NCBI RefSeq assembly: GCF_002135295.1 | Contig: NZ_NEGG01000010.1 | Location: 62,001 to 126,000 of the forward strand | DNA from: Acinetobacter sp. ANC 5054 | GTDB taxonomy: Bacteria; Pseudomonadota; Gammaproteobacteria; Pseudomonadales; Moraxellaceae | Length of the DNA stretch: 64,000 nucleotides | Direction of reading: 5' to 3' | Shown: piece by piece, positions 9,195-17,923 of the stretch | Numbering within the stretch: position 1 is the stretch's first letter | How the letters are laid out: each line of letters begins with the position of its first letter | Notes under the pieces: generated by a model | Databases searched by the model: none | Seen by the model: the letters and a program-made list of their open reading frames with translations, nothing else | Told to the model about the DNA's origin: nothing | Translations under genes and position numbers: made by a program

Positions 9195-10850
9195 TTAATT
9201 GATGGCAGCTTGCTGCTTCGCAATTTCTTGATTACGCAATAGGAAACGCTGAATTTTGCCGCTTGGTGTTTTAGGCAGTTCCGTTACGAATTTCACTTGA
9301 CGTGGATAAGCATGAGCAGATAAGCGTTTTTTCACAAATTGGCTCAATTGTTCTGCCAATTCGTCAGAGGGTTGACTTCCTTCTGCTAAAATCACAAAAG
9401 CCTTCACAATTTCGGTTCGTTCAGGATCAGGAACGCCCACCACAGCCGCTTCAATTACGGTGTCATGTTCTAATAATGCGCTTTCCACATCAAATGGGCC
9501 GATGCGATAGCCTGATGTGGTAATGACATCATCACTTCGCCCAACAAAGCTCATACTACCGTCATCATTTAATTCAGCAGTATCGCCAGTTAAATAATAA
9601 TGCTTCAAAAATGGTGATTTACGGCTTTCTTTATAACCGCCAAACCACATCATTGGAGATTGCTCAATATCAACGGCAAGAATCCCCGGTGTATTGGCAG
9701 CTAATTCATTTCCTTGATCATCTATGACCGCTACGCGATAGCCCGGACTTGCAAAGCCTGCTGCACCCGCACGAACTTCATGTGCTAAGCCATGATGATT
9801 ACACACCACCATACCGACTTCCGTCTGTCCATAATGGTCAAAAATTGGGGCATCCAATACTTGCTTAAACCAACGGAAAACTTCTGGATTTAGTGGCTCG
9901 CCCGCACTACTCACAACGCGAAATTTTCCTTTCAAGGTTTCCATCTGCGCTTGGTCTGCTGCCATCATCATGCGGTATGCCGTTGGTGCGCCAGCCAGAT
10001 TATTCACCTGATAATCGTTCACAATCTGACATAAACTGTCGATGCTAAAACCACCTTCATAAAATATGATGGCATGACCCAATAGCAATGGCCCAGTGAT
10101 CCCGTAGTACAAGCCATATGCCCAGCCTGGATCAGCAATATTCCAAAAATTATCTTCTGGTTCTAAGCCAATCGCATCTTGCATGTAATTTCCAAATGCA
10201 ATTAAGGCCTTCAGTGGGACTTCCAATGGTTTTGCAGCACCAGTTGTGCCTGAAGTAAACATCAACAAAAAAGGGGCTTGGATATTTTGCATGACCAATT
10301 CACATTGCTCAGCTTGTGTATTTAACACATCCCAAAAGTTTAAATCCTTGGCTTGTACGCCTAACCCATCAAGATCTGCAACTGTGACAATTTGAGGGCA
10401 ATGCTCAACTTCATCCAGTTTGTGCCGATTGCCTACATCTGTAATGACCAGTTTACTTTTGGCCAGCTGAACACGATGTTCAATCGCTTTAGGTCCAAAT
10501 GCAGTAAACAGTGGCTGATAAACTGCACCGATACGCCATGCAGCTAAAATCACTACTAATAGTTCAGGTGTTCTTGGCAGTAGACCTGAAACGCGATCTC
10601 CACGTTGTACACCTTGTGATTTAAGAAAATTGGCAAATTGGCTAGACCATTTTTTAAGTTGGCTGAAGGTATATTGCACTTTACGACCGTCTTTACCCTG
10701 CCAATAGATTGCAACCTTTTCACTGTCTGCTTCTGCATGACGATCACAGCATTCATAACAAGCATTTAACTGCTCTACTGAACCTGATAACATTTTTTTT
10801 GCAGCATGATTTAAATCAAATGCTGTTGCTACATCCTGATAGTTCAACAT
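9195..10850 (-). CDS. Acyl-CoA synthetase (AMP-forming, ACSM/acetyl-CoA synthetase-like)
   Basis: A 551-residue ANL adenylating enzyme. ATP-binding motif FLLMFTSGTTGAAKPLEVP, the A5 motif YGQTEVGM, the hinge/A8 region GRSDDVITTSGYRIGPFDVE, and the A10 lysine motif KTPSGKIQRFLLR are all intact. In this operon it is expected to activate isobutyrate or another short branched acid to its CoA ester, feeding the adjacent dehydrogenase. It starts at MLNYQDVATAFDL. It is flanked by mmsB upstream (about 87 bases) and the dehydrogenase downstream, with the inverted repeat in the latter gap. Confidence 0.88.
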   Translation of the reverse strand: MLNYQDVATAFDLNHAAKKMLSGSVEQLNACYECCDRHAEADSEKVAIYWQGKDGRKVQYTFSQLKKWSSQFANFLKSQGVQRGDRVSGLLPRTPELLVVILAAWRIGAVYQPLFTAFGPKAIEHRVQLAKSKLVITDVGNRHKLDEVEHCPQIVTVADLDGLGVQAKDLNFWDVLNTQAEQCELVMQNIQAPFLLMFTSGTTGAAKPLEVPLKALIAFGNYMQDAIGLEPEDNFWNIADPGWAYGLYYGITGPLLLGHAIIFYEGGFSIDSLCQIVNDYQVNNLAGAPTAYRMMMAADQAQMETLKGKFRVVSSAGEPLNPEVFRWFKQVLDAPIFDHYGQTEVGMVVCNHHGLAHEVRAGAAGFASPGYRVAVIDDQGNELAANTPGILAVDIEQSPMMWFGGYKESRKSPFLKHYYLTGDTAELNDDGSMSFVGRSDDVITTSGYRIGPFDVESALLEHDTVIEAAVVGVPDPERTEIVKAFVILAEGSQPSDELAEQLSQFVKKRLSAHAYPRQVKFVTELPKTPSGKIQRFLLRNQEIAKQQAAIN

Positions 10851-10937
10851 TTTGTGACCTCTGCCTAAATTTGTTCTTATTCATGACACGGTTTAAATTG
10901 CTTGCCCCATCCTTTGGGGCAAGTATTAAAGCAAAAT

Positions 10938-11831
10938 CTATTTAGCCTCGTTGGGTAAATATTGTTGAATAATGCTCGAAAAATCCAAATTCCCATTGCC
11001 TTGTAAGCAAGATTGTTGGTACATCTGCTGCACCAATCCACCTAAAATAATGGGTTGTTTGGCTTGACCAGCGGCTTCAACTGCGAGTCCTAAGTCTTTC
11101 AGCATAAGTTGAGTGGCAAAACCATCGGTATAACCTCTACCTGCTGGAGCATTGGTCGAAATTTCTGGCCATGGGTTACAAATTTCAGAACTCCAGCAAC
11201 GACCACTTGAACTGTTCACTACTCCTGCAAGTGCTTGTGGATCAATGCCAAGTTTTGCACCCAGTGCCATGCCTTCAGCAACGGCCGCCATAGAAATGCC
11301 CAAAATTAAGTTATTACAGATTTTTGCAATTTGACCTGCACCGACATCGCCACAATGCACGATGTTTTTGCCCATATGACTAAGCACGACTTTGGTCTTT
11401 TCAAAGGTGGCGTCATCTGAACCCACCATAAACGTCAGCGTTCCAGCTTGAGCACCAATTGTGCCGCCAGAAACAGGCGCATCACAAACGATAATATTTC
11501 GCTCACGCCCGGCTGCAGCAATCTCTTTAATAGTTTGTGGATCAATCGTACTGCTATCTATACACAGGCTTCCTACCTTCAGCACAGCGAGCACACCATT
11601 TTCACCTAAATAAACATCTTTCACATGTTTAGCAGCAGGCAACATGCTAATAACGATATCTGCATCTTTAGCTGCCTGTTGTGGACTGTCGCAGTGAATT
11701 CCTCCCGCTTCAGTAAAGTGCTGAATCGCAACTTCACTGAGGTCAAATCCATAAACCTTTAAACCTGCTTTGAGTAGATTTTGGGCCATTTTGCCGCCCA
11801 TATTTCCTAAACCAATAAAAGCGATATTCAT
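10938..11831 (-). CDS. mmsB: 3-hydroxyisobutyrate dehydrogenase
   Basis: A 297-residue beta-hydroxyacid dehydrogenase. The N-terminus IAFIGLGNMGGKMAQNLLKAG is the NAD-binding GxGxMG fold; DAPVSGGTIGAQAGTLTFMVG is the substrate-binding signature; the catalytic Lys lies in GAGQIAKICNNLI. It oxidises 3-hydroxyisobutyrate to methylmalonate semialdehyde, the product passed to MmsA encoded 15 bases upstream. The mmsA-mmsB pair is the hallmark of the distal valine pathway. Confidence 0.93.
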   Translation of the reverse strand: MNIAFIGLGNMGGKMAQNLLKAGLKVYGFDLSEVAIQHFTEAGGIHCDSPQQAAKDADIVISMLPAAKHVKDVYLGENGVLAVLKVGSLCIDSSTIDPQTIKEIAAAGRERNIIVCDAPVSGGTIGAQAGTLTFMVGSDDATFEKTKVVLSHMGKNIVHCGDVGAGQIAKICNNLILGISMAAVAEGMALGAKLGIDPQALAGVVNSSSGRCWSSEICNPWPEISTNAPAGRGYTDGFATQLMLKDLGLAVEAAGQAKQPIILGGLVQQMYQQSCLQGNGNLDFSSIIQQYLPNEAK

Positions 11832-11846
11832 CCTTGAACTCCTAAA

Positions 11847-13364
11847 TTAGCGTAAGTTAATTGTAGTGTTGACTTCACTTTTTTCTTGCGTGTCTTCAAA
11901 CCAGCGGCTGGTAATGGTTTTGGTTTGGGTATAGAACTGGACTGCTTGTTTGCCGTATGGACCTAAATCCCCAAGTTTTGAACCACGAGAACCTGTAAAG
12001 CTAAAGAATGGAACAGGTACAGGAATTGGAATATTGATACCCACTTGACCAATATCAATCATGTTTTGGAAAGTACGCGCCGTTGCACCGCTTTGGGTAA
12101 ATAGTCCTACGCCATTACCAAATGGATTGGCATTAATCAGTTCAATGGCTTCTTCTAAGGTATCCACATGGATGATTGCTAAAACTGGACCAAAAATTTC
12201 TTCTTTATAAATACGCATATCTGTACGTACTTGATTAAATACAGTTGCGCCGACAAAGTTGCCATTTTCATAGCCTTTCACCACAACATCACGACCATCA
12301 AGCAAAAGTTCAGCACCTTGTTCTACGCCGCTGTTGATAAGGTCTGTGACTCGTGCCTTAGCGCGTGGTGAAATGACTGGCCCGATATCGGTATTCGGTT
12401 CATGACCTGCATTTACTTTTAATGTTTTGGTTTTTTCCACCAATTCATCGACCCAATGTTTGGTCTCGCCAACAAGTACTGCAACTGACAAAGCCATGCA
12501 ACGCTGACCCGCAGCACCAAAAGCTGCACCGACTAAGGCATTTAATGTTTGCTCTTTATTGGCATCTGGCATGACTACTACATGGTTTTTTGCCCCCATC
12601 ATAGACTGCACACGTTTACCATGCTGACCTGCAAGATTGTAGACATGCGTGCCGACAGCTGTAGAGCCGACAAATGAAATCGCTTTAATGTCTTGGTGTG
12701 TACATAATCGGTCTACAACTTCTTTACCGCCATGTACGACATTGAGCACGCCTGCTGGAACACCTGCTTGTACAGCCAGTTCAACCAACATCATGGTCGA
12801 TAAAGGATCTTGCTCTGAAGGTTTCAACACAAAGGTATTGCCACATGCGATCGCCATTGGGAACATCCACAATGGAATCATCGCAGGAAAGTTAAATGGC
12901 GTAATACCCGCACACACACCTAAAGGTTGCTGCAATGTGTAGGTATCAACGCCACGCGCAACACCTTCGGTATATTCACCCATTTGCAATGTGCCGATCG
13001 AACATGCATGTTCAACAACTTCAAGCCCACGCTGAATATCACCTTCTGCATCTGCCAAAGTCTTGCCCTGTTCAGCAGTGAGGACAGCCGCAATCTGTTT
13101 CATATTGTCACGAATCAAATCCTGCAACTTCAGCATAATGCGCATACGGGCTTGAATTGGCGTTAAGCGCCATGTTTTAAAAGCCTCTTGTGCTGCGGCA
13201 ATCGCAGCATCAACTTCCTCTAAAGTTGCCATCGGTACACGACCTAAAACTTCTTGAGTTGCAGGATTAACAATATCTTGCCAATCTTGAGTTTTAGATT
13301 CTAAAAATTGACCGTTAATAAGTAACTTAGCCGTCGTTGACTGAATATTTGACATTGTGTTCAT
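11847..13364 (-). CDS. mmsA: Methylmalonate-semialdehyde dehydrogenase (CoA-acylating)
   Basis: An aldehyde dehydrogenase of about 505 residues, first gene of the valine operon. It converts methylmalonate semialdehyde to propionyl-CoA, with NAD and CoA. MMSDH features: [20 protein letters not shown] near residue 150, the cofactor loop [12 protein letters not shown], the catalytic cysteine in [17 protein letters not shown], and the C-terminal [19 protein letters not shown]. The ATG at 13362-13364 has GGAG five bases upstream; a GTG two codons earlier is less likely. Confidence 0.94.
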   Translation of the reverse strand: MNTMSNIQSTTAKLLINGQFLESKTQDWQDIVNPATQEVLGRVPMATLEEVDAAIAAAQEAFKTWRLTPIQARMRIMLKLQDLIRDNMKQIAAVLTAEQGKTLADAEGDIQRGLEVVEHACSIGTLQMGEYTEGVARGVDTYTLQQPLGVCAGITPFNFPAMIPLWMFPMAIACGNTFVLKPSEQDPLSTMMLVELAVQAGVPAGVLNVVHGGKEVVDRLCTHQDIKAISFVGSTAVGTHVYNLAGQHGKRVQSMMGAKNHVVVMPDANKEQTLNALVGAAFGAAGQRCMALSVAVLVGETKHWVDELVEKTKTLKVNAGHEPNTDIGPVISPRAKARVTDLINSGVEQGAELLLDGRDVVVKGYENGNFVGATVFNQVRTDMRIYKEEIFGPVLAIIHVDTLEEAIELINANPFGNGVGLFTQSGATARTFQNMIDIGQVGINIPIPVPVPFFSFTGSRGSKLGDLGPYGKQAVQFYTQTKTITSRWFEDTQEKSEVNTTINLR

Positions 13365-13486
13365 AACCACTCCATGGGCACTTTTATTGTTGTTGCAGTT
13401 TTTGAAAATATCTAAAAGTCGTATTTTCTGGATTTGTATTTAAACTCAGACTAGCAAAGAATTTTTTGACCACAAATAGAAAATCA

Positions 13487-13512
13487 TGCACGATCAATGT
13501 GCAAATATGCAC
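13487..13512. promoter_or_regulatory. Candidate operator: three alternating TGCAC/GTGCA half-sites
   Basis: TGCAC (13487-13491), GTGCA (13499-13503) and TGCAC (13508-13512) form two overlapping dyads with 7-base and 4-base spacers. They sit in the gap between mmsA and the divergent LysR gene, 17 bases before the chosen LysR start, a place fitting autoregulation by the LysR protein and possibly control of the operon. Confidence 0.45.
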
Positions 13513-13528
13513 AAGGAAAAAAACTAAA

Positions 13529-14410
13529 ATGAAAGTGGATTGGGATCATTTGCAATATTTTTTAGTTTTGGCTCGTGCTAAGACACTGACCAATGCTGCC
13601 CGTTTAATTGGCGTTGAACACAGTACGGTATCTCGGCGTATTCAGGCTTTGGAGCTGGCACTAGGTACACCCTTGTTCAGACGTGAGGCTACGGGTTATG
13701 AACTCACTGTCGAGGGTTTAGCATTGGTTCCGCGAGTGGAAGAAATGGAACAAGCGTTCATCCAAATTGAAAAGCCACATCAGCCATTACAAGGGCGTGT
13801 GCGAATTGGCACACCTGAAGGATTTGGTACAGCATTTTTGACCCAACTCTTGGCAGAATTGTCCAAACAATACCCCATGCTAACCATCGACCTAATCCCT
13901 GTTCCAAAGATGATTAAACTGTCACATCGTGAAGCTGACATCGTTATTTCAATCGATCGCCCGAAATCTGGGCCGTATATCATTACCCGTTTAACCGATT
14001 ATTGTTTAAAAATATATGGTAGTAAAAACTACTTAAATGAAACCCAAGCCATTCATAAACTTGAAGATTTAAAAAACCATCGATTTGTAAATTATATTGA
14101 TGATTTAGTCTACAGTCCTGAATTGTATTGCTTAGAGCGGATTCCATTACAACTGAATGCGAATTTTCGTAGCAGCAGTATCTTGGCACAACAAATTGCA
14201 GTGAGTGCTGGTGCTGGATTGGCAATTTTGCCCAAATTCTTAGCCGATGAAAAAACTGAGTTAACACAAGTTTTAGGTGATGAAGTTCGATTTATTCATA
14301 CCTTTTGGATGCTGACATTGGTCGATTTACAGCATGAACCACGTATAAAATTGGTCTGGGATTTTTTAAGAAAACAAGCTGATTTATATCAACATTTATT
14401 AATGGACTAA
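13529..14410 (+). CDS. LysR-family regulator, probable controller of the valine operon
   Basis: A 293-residue LTTR starting MKVDWDHLQYFLVLARAKTL. The HTH is clear (LTNAARLIGVEHSTVSRRIQ, about residues 17-36) and the effector domain follows (GRVRIGTPEGFGTAFLTQLL). The ATG at 13529 has AAGGA upstream; an earlier ATG at 13466 would add 21 residues lying over the putative operator and is rejected. It is divergent from mmsA, so control of the mms operon is likely. In Pseudomonas the mms operon is run by an AraC-type MmsR, so this is a different regulator class. Confidence 0.88.
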   Translation: MKVDWDHLQYFLVLARAKTLTNAARLIGVEHSTVSRRIQALELALGTPLFRREATGYELTVEGLALVPRVEEMEQAFIQIEKPHQPLQGRVRIGTPEGFGTAFLTQLLAELSKQYPMLTIDLIPVPKMIKLSHREADIVISIDRPKSGPYIITRLTDYCLKIYGSKNYLNETQAIHKLEDLKNHRFVNYIDDLVYSPELYCLERIPLQLNANFRSSSILAQQIAVSAGAGLAILPKFLADEKTELTQVLGDEVRFIHTFWMLTLVDLQHEPRIKLVWDFLRKQADLYQHLLMD

Positions 14411-14523
14411 AACTTATCTACAGTAAAAAGGATGCTGAAACTGTTATTTCTGCACCCATTGAAGACTCAATTCTTTCAACATGAAGTAATACTAGATACC
14501 TCGCTTCAATATAACTGACCCAC

Positions 14524-14670
14524 TTACTTAAAATTTAAATGAAAGAAATCATTAATGAGAGCGACAAAAGTTTGCACGCTTGGCGATGTATTTAAGCTTC
14601 GCTTACTTAAATAAAGATTGATCGTGGGTAGATCAGCCTCTAGTTTTTTCACAATAATGTCGAAGTTCCA
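14524..14670 (-). pseudogene. Remnant of a LysR regulator C-terminus
   Basis: The last 40 or so codons before the TAA at 14524 read KKLEADLPTINLYLSKRSL then NTSPSVQTFVALINDFF. This matches the end of LysR effector domains (proline, hydrophobic strand LYL, basic residues, then the C-terminal helix of the VRAFVDFL type). Upstream of it the same reading frame runs through the SDR terminator and is not gene-like, so only a C-terminal scar remains. Identification is by pattern only; the degenerate sequence makes it uncertain. Confidence 0.45.
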
Positions 14671-14747
14671 TCTCATTTCCATATTTAACTGCTGAATACC
14701 TAAACATTTTAGATATATCAAACGATAAAAATATGATGTTTGTATAA

Positions 14748-14776
14748 AAAAAGAGGCTGACATTACACCTCTTTTT
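14748..14776 (-). terminator. Terminator of the SDR gene
   Basis: AAAAAGAGG (14748-14756) pairs with CCTCTTTTT (14768-14776) across an 11-nt loop; on the minus strand the stem runs into a T-stretch. It is 25 bases after the dehydrogenase stop codon. Confidence 0.75.
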
Positions 14777-14801
14777 AAATCAAATTCACTTGTAATTTAA
14801 A

Positions 14802-15638
14802 TTATTTACGCTTTTTCTTACCACTGAGTATATCAATCGCTTTGGCATAATGTGTCGGTGCAATACGCTGAATCAGATCGATAATTTTTGCATCATTACC
14901 AATCAATACACGGCGTTTATCCTGTCGTACAGCATCTAAAATGACTTGTGCAGCAACTTCAGGCGGTGTTTTTAACACTTTATTAAATGCTTTACTTGCC
15001 TTCGTTGGGTTCATGCCAAGTGAACGAATACTGTCGCTCATGCGTGCACTATTGGCAATATTGGTTTGAATGCCCCCTGGATGTACACATGTTGCACTCA
15101 CCCCTGCATTTTCCATATCCAATTCTTGACGCAGTGATTCTGTAAAACCACGTACCGCAAATTTTGTAGCATTGTAAGCGCTTTGGGTTGGCTGAGCTGT
15201 TAGACCAAATAGACTAGAAATATTGATAATATGTCCTTCACCGCTTTGCTTTAAATACGGTAAAAATGCTTTCGTCCCATAAACGACGCCCCAGAAATTG
15301 ATATTCATAATCCATTCGATTTCGTCATAACTCATACCTTCAACCGTACTAGCAAGGGCTACGCCAGCATTATTAAAGATCATGTTGATTTGTCCAAATT
15401 CAGCTTGGGTATCTGCGGCCCATTTTTCTACCGCAGCGCAGTCAGATACATCGAGTGCAGTTTGCGTCACTTTAACGCCTGTTGTTTTTATAAGATCTGC
15501 AGTTTGCGCTAAACCTTCAGTATTACGATCACTAAGCGCTAAATTTGTCCCTGCTTTTGCCAGTAAAATTGCCAACTGTTGACCAATACCTGAGCCTGCA
15601 CCAGTGATTGCAGCAACCTTTGCGTTAAAGTTTTTCAT
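14802..15638 (-). CDS. SDR-family NAD(P)-dependent oxidoreductase
   Basis: A 278-residue classical short-chain dehydrogenase. Rossmann motif VAAITGAGSGIGQQLA at the N-terminus, NNAG near residue 90, catalytic Ser in HIINISSLFGL, and YNATKFAVRGFTESLRQEL giving the YxxxK pair. The C-terminal basic tail (SGKKKRK) is common in the Acinetobacter paralogues of this class. Substrate unknown; such enzymes act on secondary alcohols or ketones. Monocistronic, with its own terminator. Confidence 0.88.
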   Translation of the reverse strand: MKNFNAKVAAITGAGSGIGQQLAILLAKAGTNLALSDRNTEGLAQTADLIKTTGVKVTQTALDVSDCAAVEKWAADTQAEFGQINMIFNNAGVALASTVEGMSYDEIEWIMNINFWGVVYGTKAFLPYLKQSGEGHIINISSLFGLTAQPTQSAYNATKFAVRGFTESLRQELDMENAGVSATCVHPGGIQTNIANSARMSDSIRSLGMNPTKASKAFNKVLKTPPEVAAQVILDAVRQDKRRVLIGNDAKIIDLIQRIAPTHYAKAIDILSGKKKRK

Positions 15639-16285
15639 GAGTGATCCTTTGTTTTTCTTGAATATGATTAAAACTACTTATTGCTGAATTGAGTTTGATT
15701 CAACCGATGGTTACGATAATTTCAATATTGGTGTAGATTCAAACGGTTAGATTACTGTCCTTAAAGCCTTACGAAAATTGGCATATAAATACTCGTTTTC
15801 GTTCGAAGATCATCATAGATTCAGAATCTATTGAATTAATTTAGCATAAGCTTAAAAGCCTAATAGCTATGAATGAAATGATTATTTTTAATGAAGACTT
15901 ATGAATTTTCTACATGATGCTCTTGCATCAATAGTCCCATAAATCATTATTTTAGATCCTTAGAAAATCATCAACTCAATTGCTGAATGGTCAATGACTT
16001 ATTTTTTTGAATATTTGACAAATGATCATGAGTAAAACTGATACAAATTACTTTTAATATAACCATAGCTCAACATAACTGCTATTTTTCTACACGATTA
16101 AGAAATTCTACATTCAAAATCAGTATATAAAATCCACAAAATATACTTATTTATTTGGCAGTATAACCATTGAAGACAGCAATCTAATCTATGCTCAATT
16201 CAATAGTCTTGTATCTTGCTTATCACTCCTAAAATATGGAATTTAGCTTGATACATCTCTAAACATGTTATAGAGGTTCTCTAAA
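15639..16285. other. Long AT-rich intergenic region, no gene recognised
   Basis: About 650 bases between the SDR gene and the DUF2147 gene. All frames are closed and no RNA gene, repeat family or IS end was recognised. It must hold the promoters of the two divergent genes. Compared with other gaps in the window it is unusually long. Confidence 0.6.
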
Positions 16286-16726
16286 ATGATAAAAACAACT
16301 CTGAGTGTAATTGGTTTATCTCTGGTATCAACGCTTGCTTTAGCAGCCGACCCATTGCATGGTACAAAATGGAAAACCATTGATGATCAAACCAAAAAGC
16401 CTTTATCCATTGTTCAGTTTAATGAAACATCGAACGGTGTTTTATCAGCAAAAATTGTTGATGTACTCACCCCAGGTGAAGCAGAAAGCTGTAATAAATG
16501 TGTAGGTAAATACCACAACAAGCCATTACTGGGCGTACAGATCGTAAATGGGCTCAAAAATACCGGTAAACATACCTATGACGGTGGTAAAATTACCGAT
16601 CCAAAAAATGGTAAAACCTATAGCTTCAATGCAAAAATGTCCAATGATGGTAAAACATTACATGGTCGAGGCTATATTGGTGTATCCGCACTAGGTCGTA
16701 GCCAAACATGGATTCGCGTAAACTAA
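16286..16726 (+). CDS. DUF2147 domain-containing secreted protein
   Basis: A 146-residue protein with a Sec signal peptide (MIKTTLSVIGLSLVSTLALA, cut before ADPLHG). The mature domain has the DUF2147 pattern: GTKWKTIDDQTKKPLSIVQF, a CNKC pair, a central GVQIVNGLK, GGKITDPKNGKTYSFNAKM, and a terminal GRGYIGVSALGRSQTWIRV. DUF2147 proteins are small periplasmic beta-rich proteins of unknown role. AGAGG precedes the ATG. A strong terminator follows, so it is a single-gene unit. Confidence 0.88.
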   Translation: MIKTTLSVIGLSLVSTLALAADPLHGTKWKTIDDQTKKPLSIVQFNETSNGVLSAKIVDVLTPGEAESCNKCVGKYHNKPLLGVQIVNGLKNTGKHTYDGGKITDPKNGKTYSFNAKMSNDGKTLHGRGYIGVSALGRSQTWIRVN

Positions 16727-16784
16727 TTTTATAGATCTTAGATTAGCATTTGACGTGCAACACCATGTTGTTACCATAATATCT

Positions 16785-16813
16785 GACTCGGACTTTTAAA
16801 GCCGAGTCTTTTT
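16785..16813 (+). terminator. Terminator of the DUF2147 gene
   Basis: GACTCGG (16785-16791) pairs with CCGAGTC (16802-16808), with extra pairing in the loop (CTTTTAAAG), followed by a T-run on the plus strand. It lies about 60 bases after the stop codon. Confidence 0.85.
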
Positions 16814-16820
16814 CAGGGGA

Positions 16821-16939
16821 TTACCGTTTGTCCATTCTACTTTGGGCACATCGCCATGATAGCCAATTAGGTCTCTGGAATAGTATTGTTGCTGAATTTG
16901 GTCTATTAAATCTTGTCCACGTAAGTAGCTAGTCGTCAC
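16821..16939 (-). pseudogene. N-terminal remnant of a PuuE-type allantoinase
   Basis: From a GTG at 16937-16939 (preceded by AGGGA) the minus strand reads VTTSYLRGQDLIDQI then YYSRDLIGYHGDVPKVEWTNG before running into the neighbouring terminator and a stop at 16796. RDLxGYGxxPPxxxWPNGAR is the characteristic start of PuuE allantoinases (polysaccharide deacetylase fold). Only about 40 of roughly 310 residues remain; nothing of the catalytic domain is present. It lies directly before the PARIS-like pair and near the urease cluster, which would act downstream of allantoin breakdown. Confidence 0.55.
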
Positions 16940-17035
16940 TTCTAATCCCTAATTAGTTATATCAAACAGTAAAAAATTAGCAAGGATCAAGCAATTAGTG
17001 CGCCAAAGTATGACAAACTAATTAATATTTATTAC

Positions 17036-17923
17036 TTACAAATAAGGATTAATTAATGGTCTAGAAATAAAGGATTTACCTAAATCTGTATTAAAAAACT
17101 CATTGGCTTCACAGCCTACTCTTAAAGTCATCTCTAAATTAGTTTGTTTAGCCCATTTTTTTCCATTATATTTTAAGAAAATTTCTAGTAGCTCTGTAAA
17201 ATCATGCCCTTTTACTGTCTTATTTATATCTTTAATTTCACTTTTAAGAATATCAACCTGATCAAACAAATCAAACAAGTAGTCTTTTTTGGGTGATCTT
17301 AACTTTAAACTTTCTTTAAACTCAAAATCAAGAAATGAAAAATCAGCAATATTAATAAATGGTTCCAACATTATTCCATCAAGCACACTAGTATTAAGCA
17401 TATTTTTCTTTACAATTAACTCATCAGCTAGCCTATAGATTCCTATTTCAAATGCTAAACTTAATAAATTAGATTTCAATAAATTAGCATCTTCTTCTAT
17501 ATCAAACTCATTTAATAATTTCTGAAATGCTTTTGTGTGTATTAAAAACATCTCCAAGTCATTATAAAAAAATAAATTATTCAAATTACAATAACCATGA
17601 TAAAAAACATTTTCATACTTTTGTATTTTATTATTAACTAGAAAATCATAATCTATATCCATAATAAAAAAACATTTTGTAAAAATACAATATGGACTAT
17701 TCATAGAGTCAATCAATAATTTTTTTACAAGTTTTTTCCCAGAAAATCCATCAAATCCAATTCTATTATTAACCAATCCTATGTTTTTTAAAAACCGACT
17801 ATCTTTTTCACCTTCGACAAATACATATAAATCTTTTTGCTTAGATCTAATATTTTGCTGCGCCTTACTTAGAATAAATTTCGGATTTTTAGCTGTATCT
17901 TTTACAGTTGGATATTTTCTCAT
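17036..17923 (-). CDS. DUF4435/Toprim protein, AriB-like effector of a PARIS-type defence pair
   Basis: A 295-residue DUF4435 protein. The Toprim-like active site is visible: LYVFVEGEKDSRFLKNI with E37, then FFIMDIDYDFL with D89, D91 and D93, and the family motif FYNDLEMFLIHT (about 119-130). In PARIS the equivalent protein (AriB) is held by the ATPase AriA and released on phage infection to act as a nuclease on tRNA; that activity is established for the family and only inferred here. It overlaps the ATPase gene by 4 bases (ATGA). Codon use is markedly AT-rich compared with the urease genes, a sign of transfer. A different DUF4435-ATPase pair with another trigger is possible. Confidence 0.8.
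   Translation of the reverse strand: MRKYPTVKDTAKNPKFILSKAQQNIRSKQKDLYVFVEGEKDSRFLKNIGLVNNRIGFDGFSGKKLVKKLLIDSMNSPYCIFTKCFFIMDIDYDFLVNNKIQKYENVFYHGYCNLNNLFFYNDLEMFLIHTKAFQKLLNEFDIEEDANLLKSNLLSLAFEIGIYRLADELIVKKNMLNTSVLDGIMLEPFINIADFSFLDFEFKESLKLRSPKKDYLFDLFDQVDILKSEIKDINKTVKGHDFTELLEIFLKYNGKKWAKQTNLEMTLRVGCEANEFFNTDLGKSFISRPLINPYL

Noticed and set aside
13466-13528. Longer start for the valine-operon LysR
   Set aside because: The 21 extra codons cover the half-site array and precede the invariant LysR N-terminus; AAGGA points to the ATG at 13529.
14671-14763. N-terminal part of the 79-codon frame over the LysR remnant
   Set aside because: It reads through the SDR terminator hairpin and has no similarity to a protein.
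15639-16285. Hidden gene or RNA in the longest gap
   Set aside because: All frames are closed by frequent stops and no structured RNA pattern or IS end was found.
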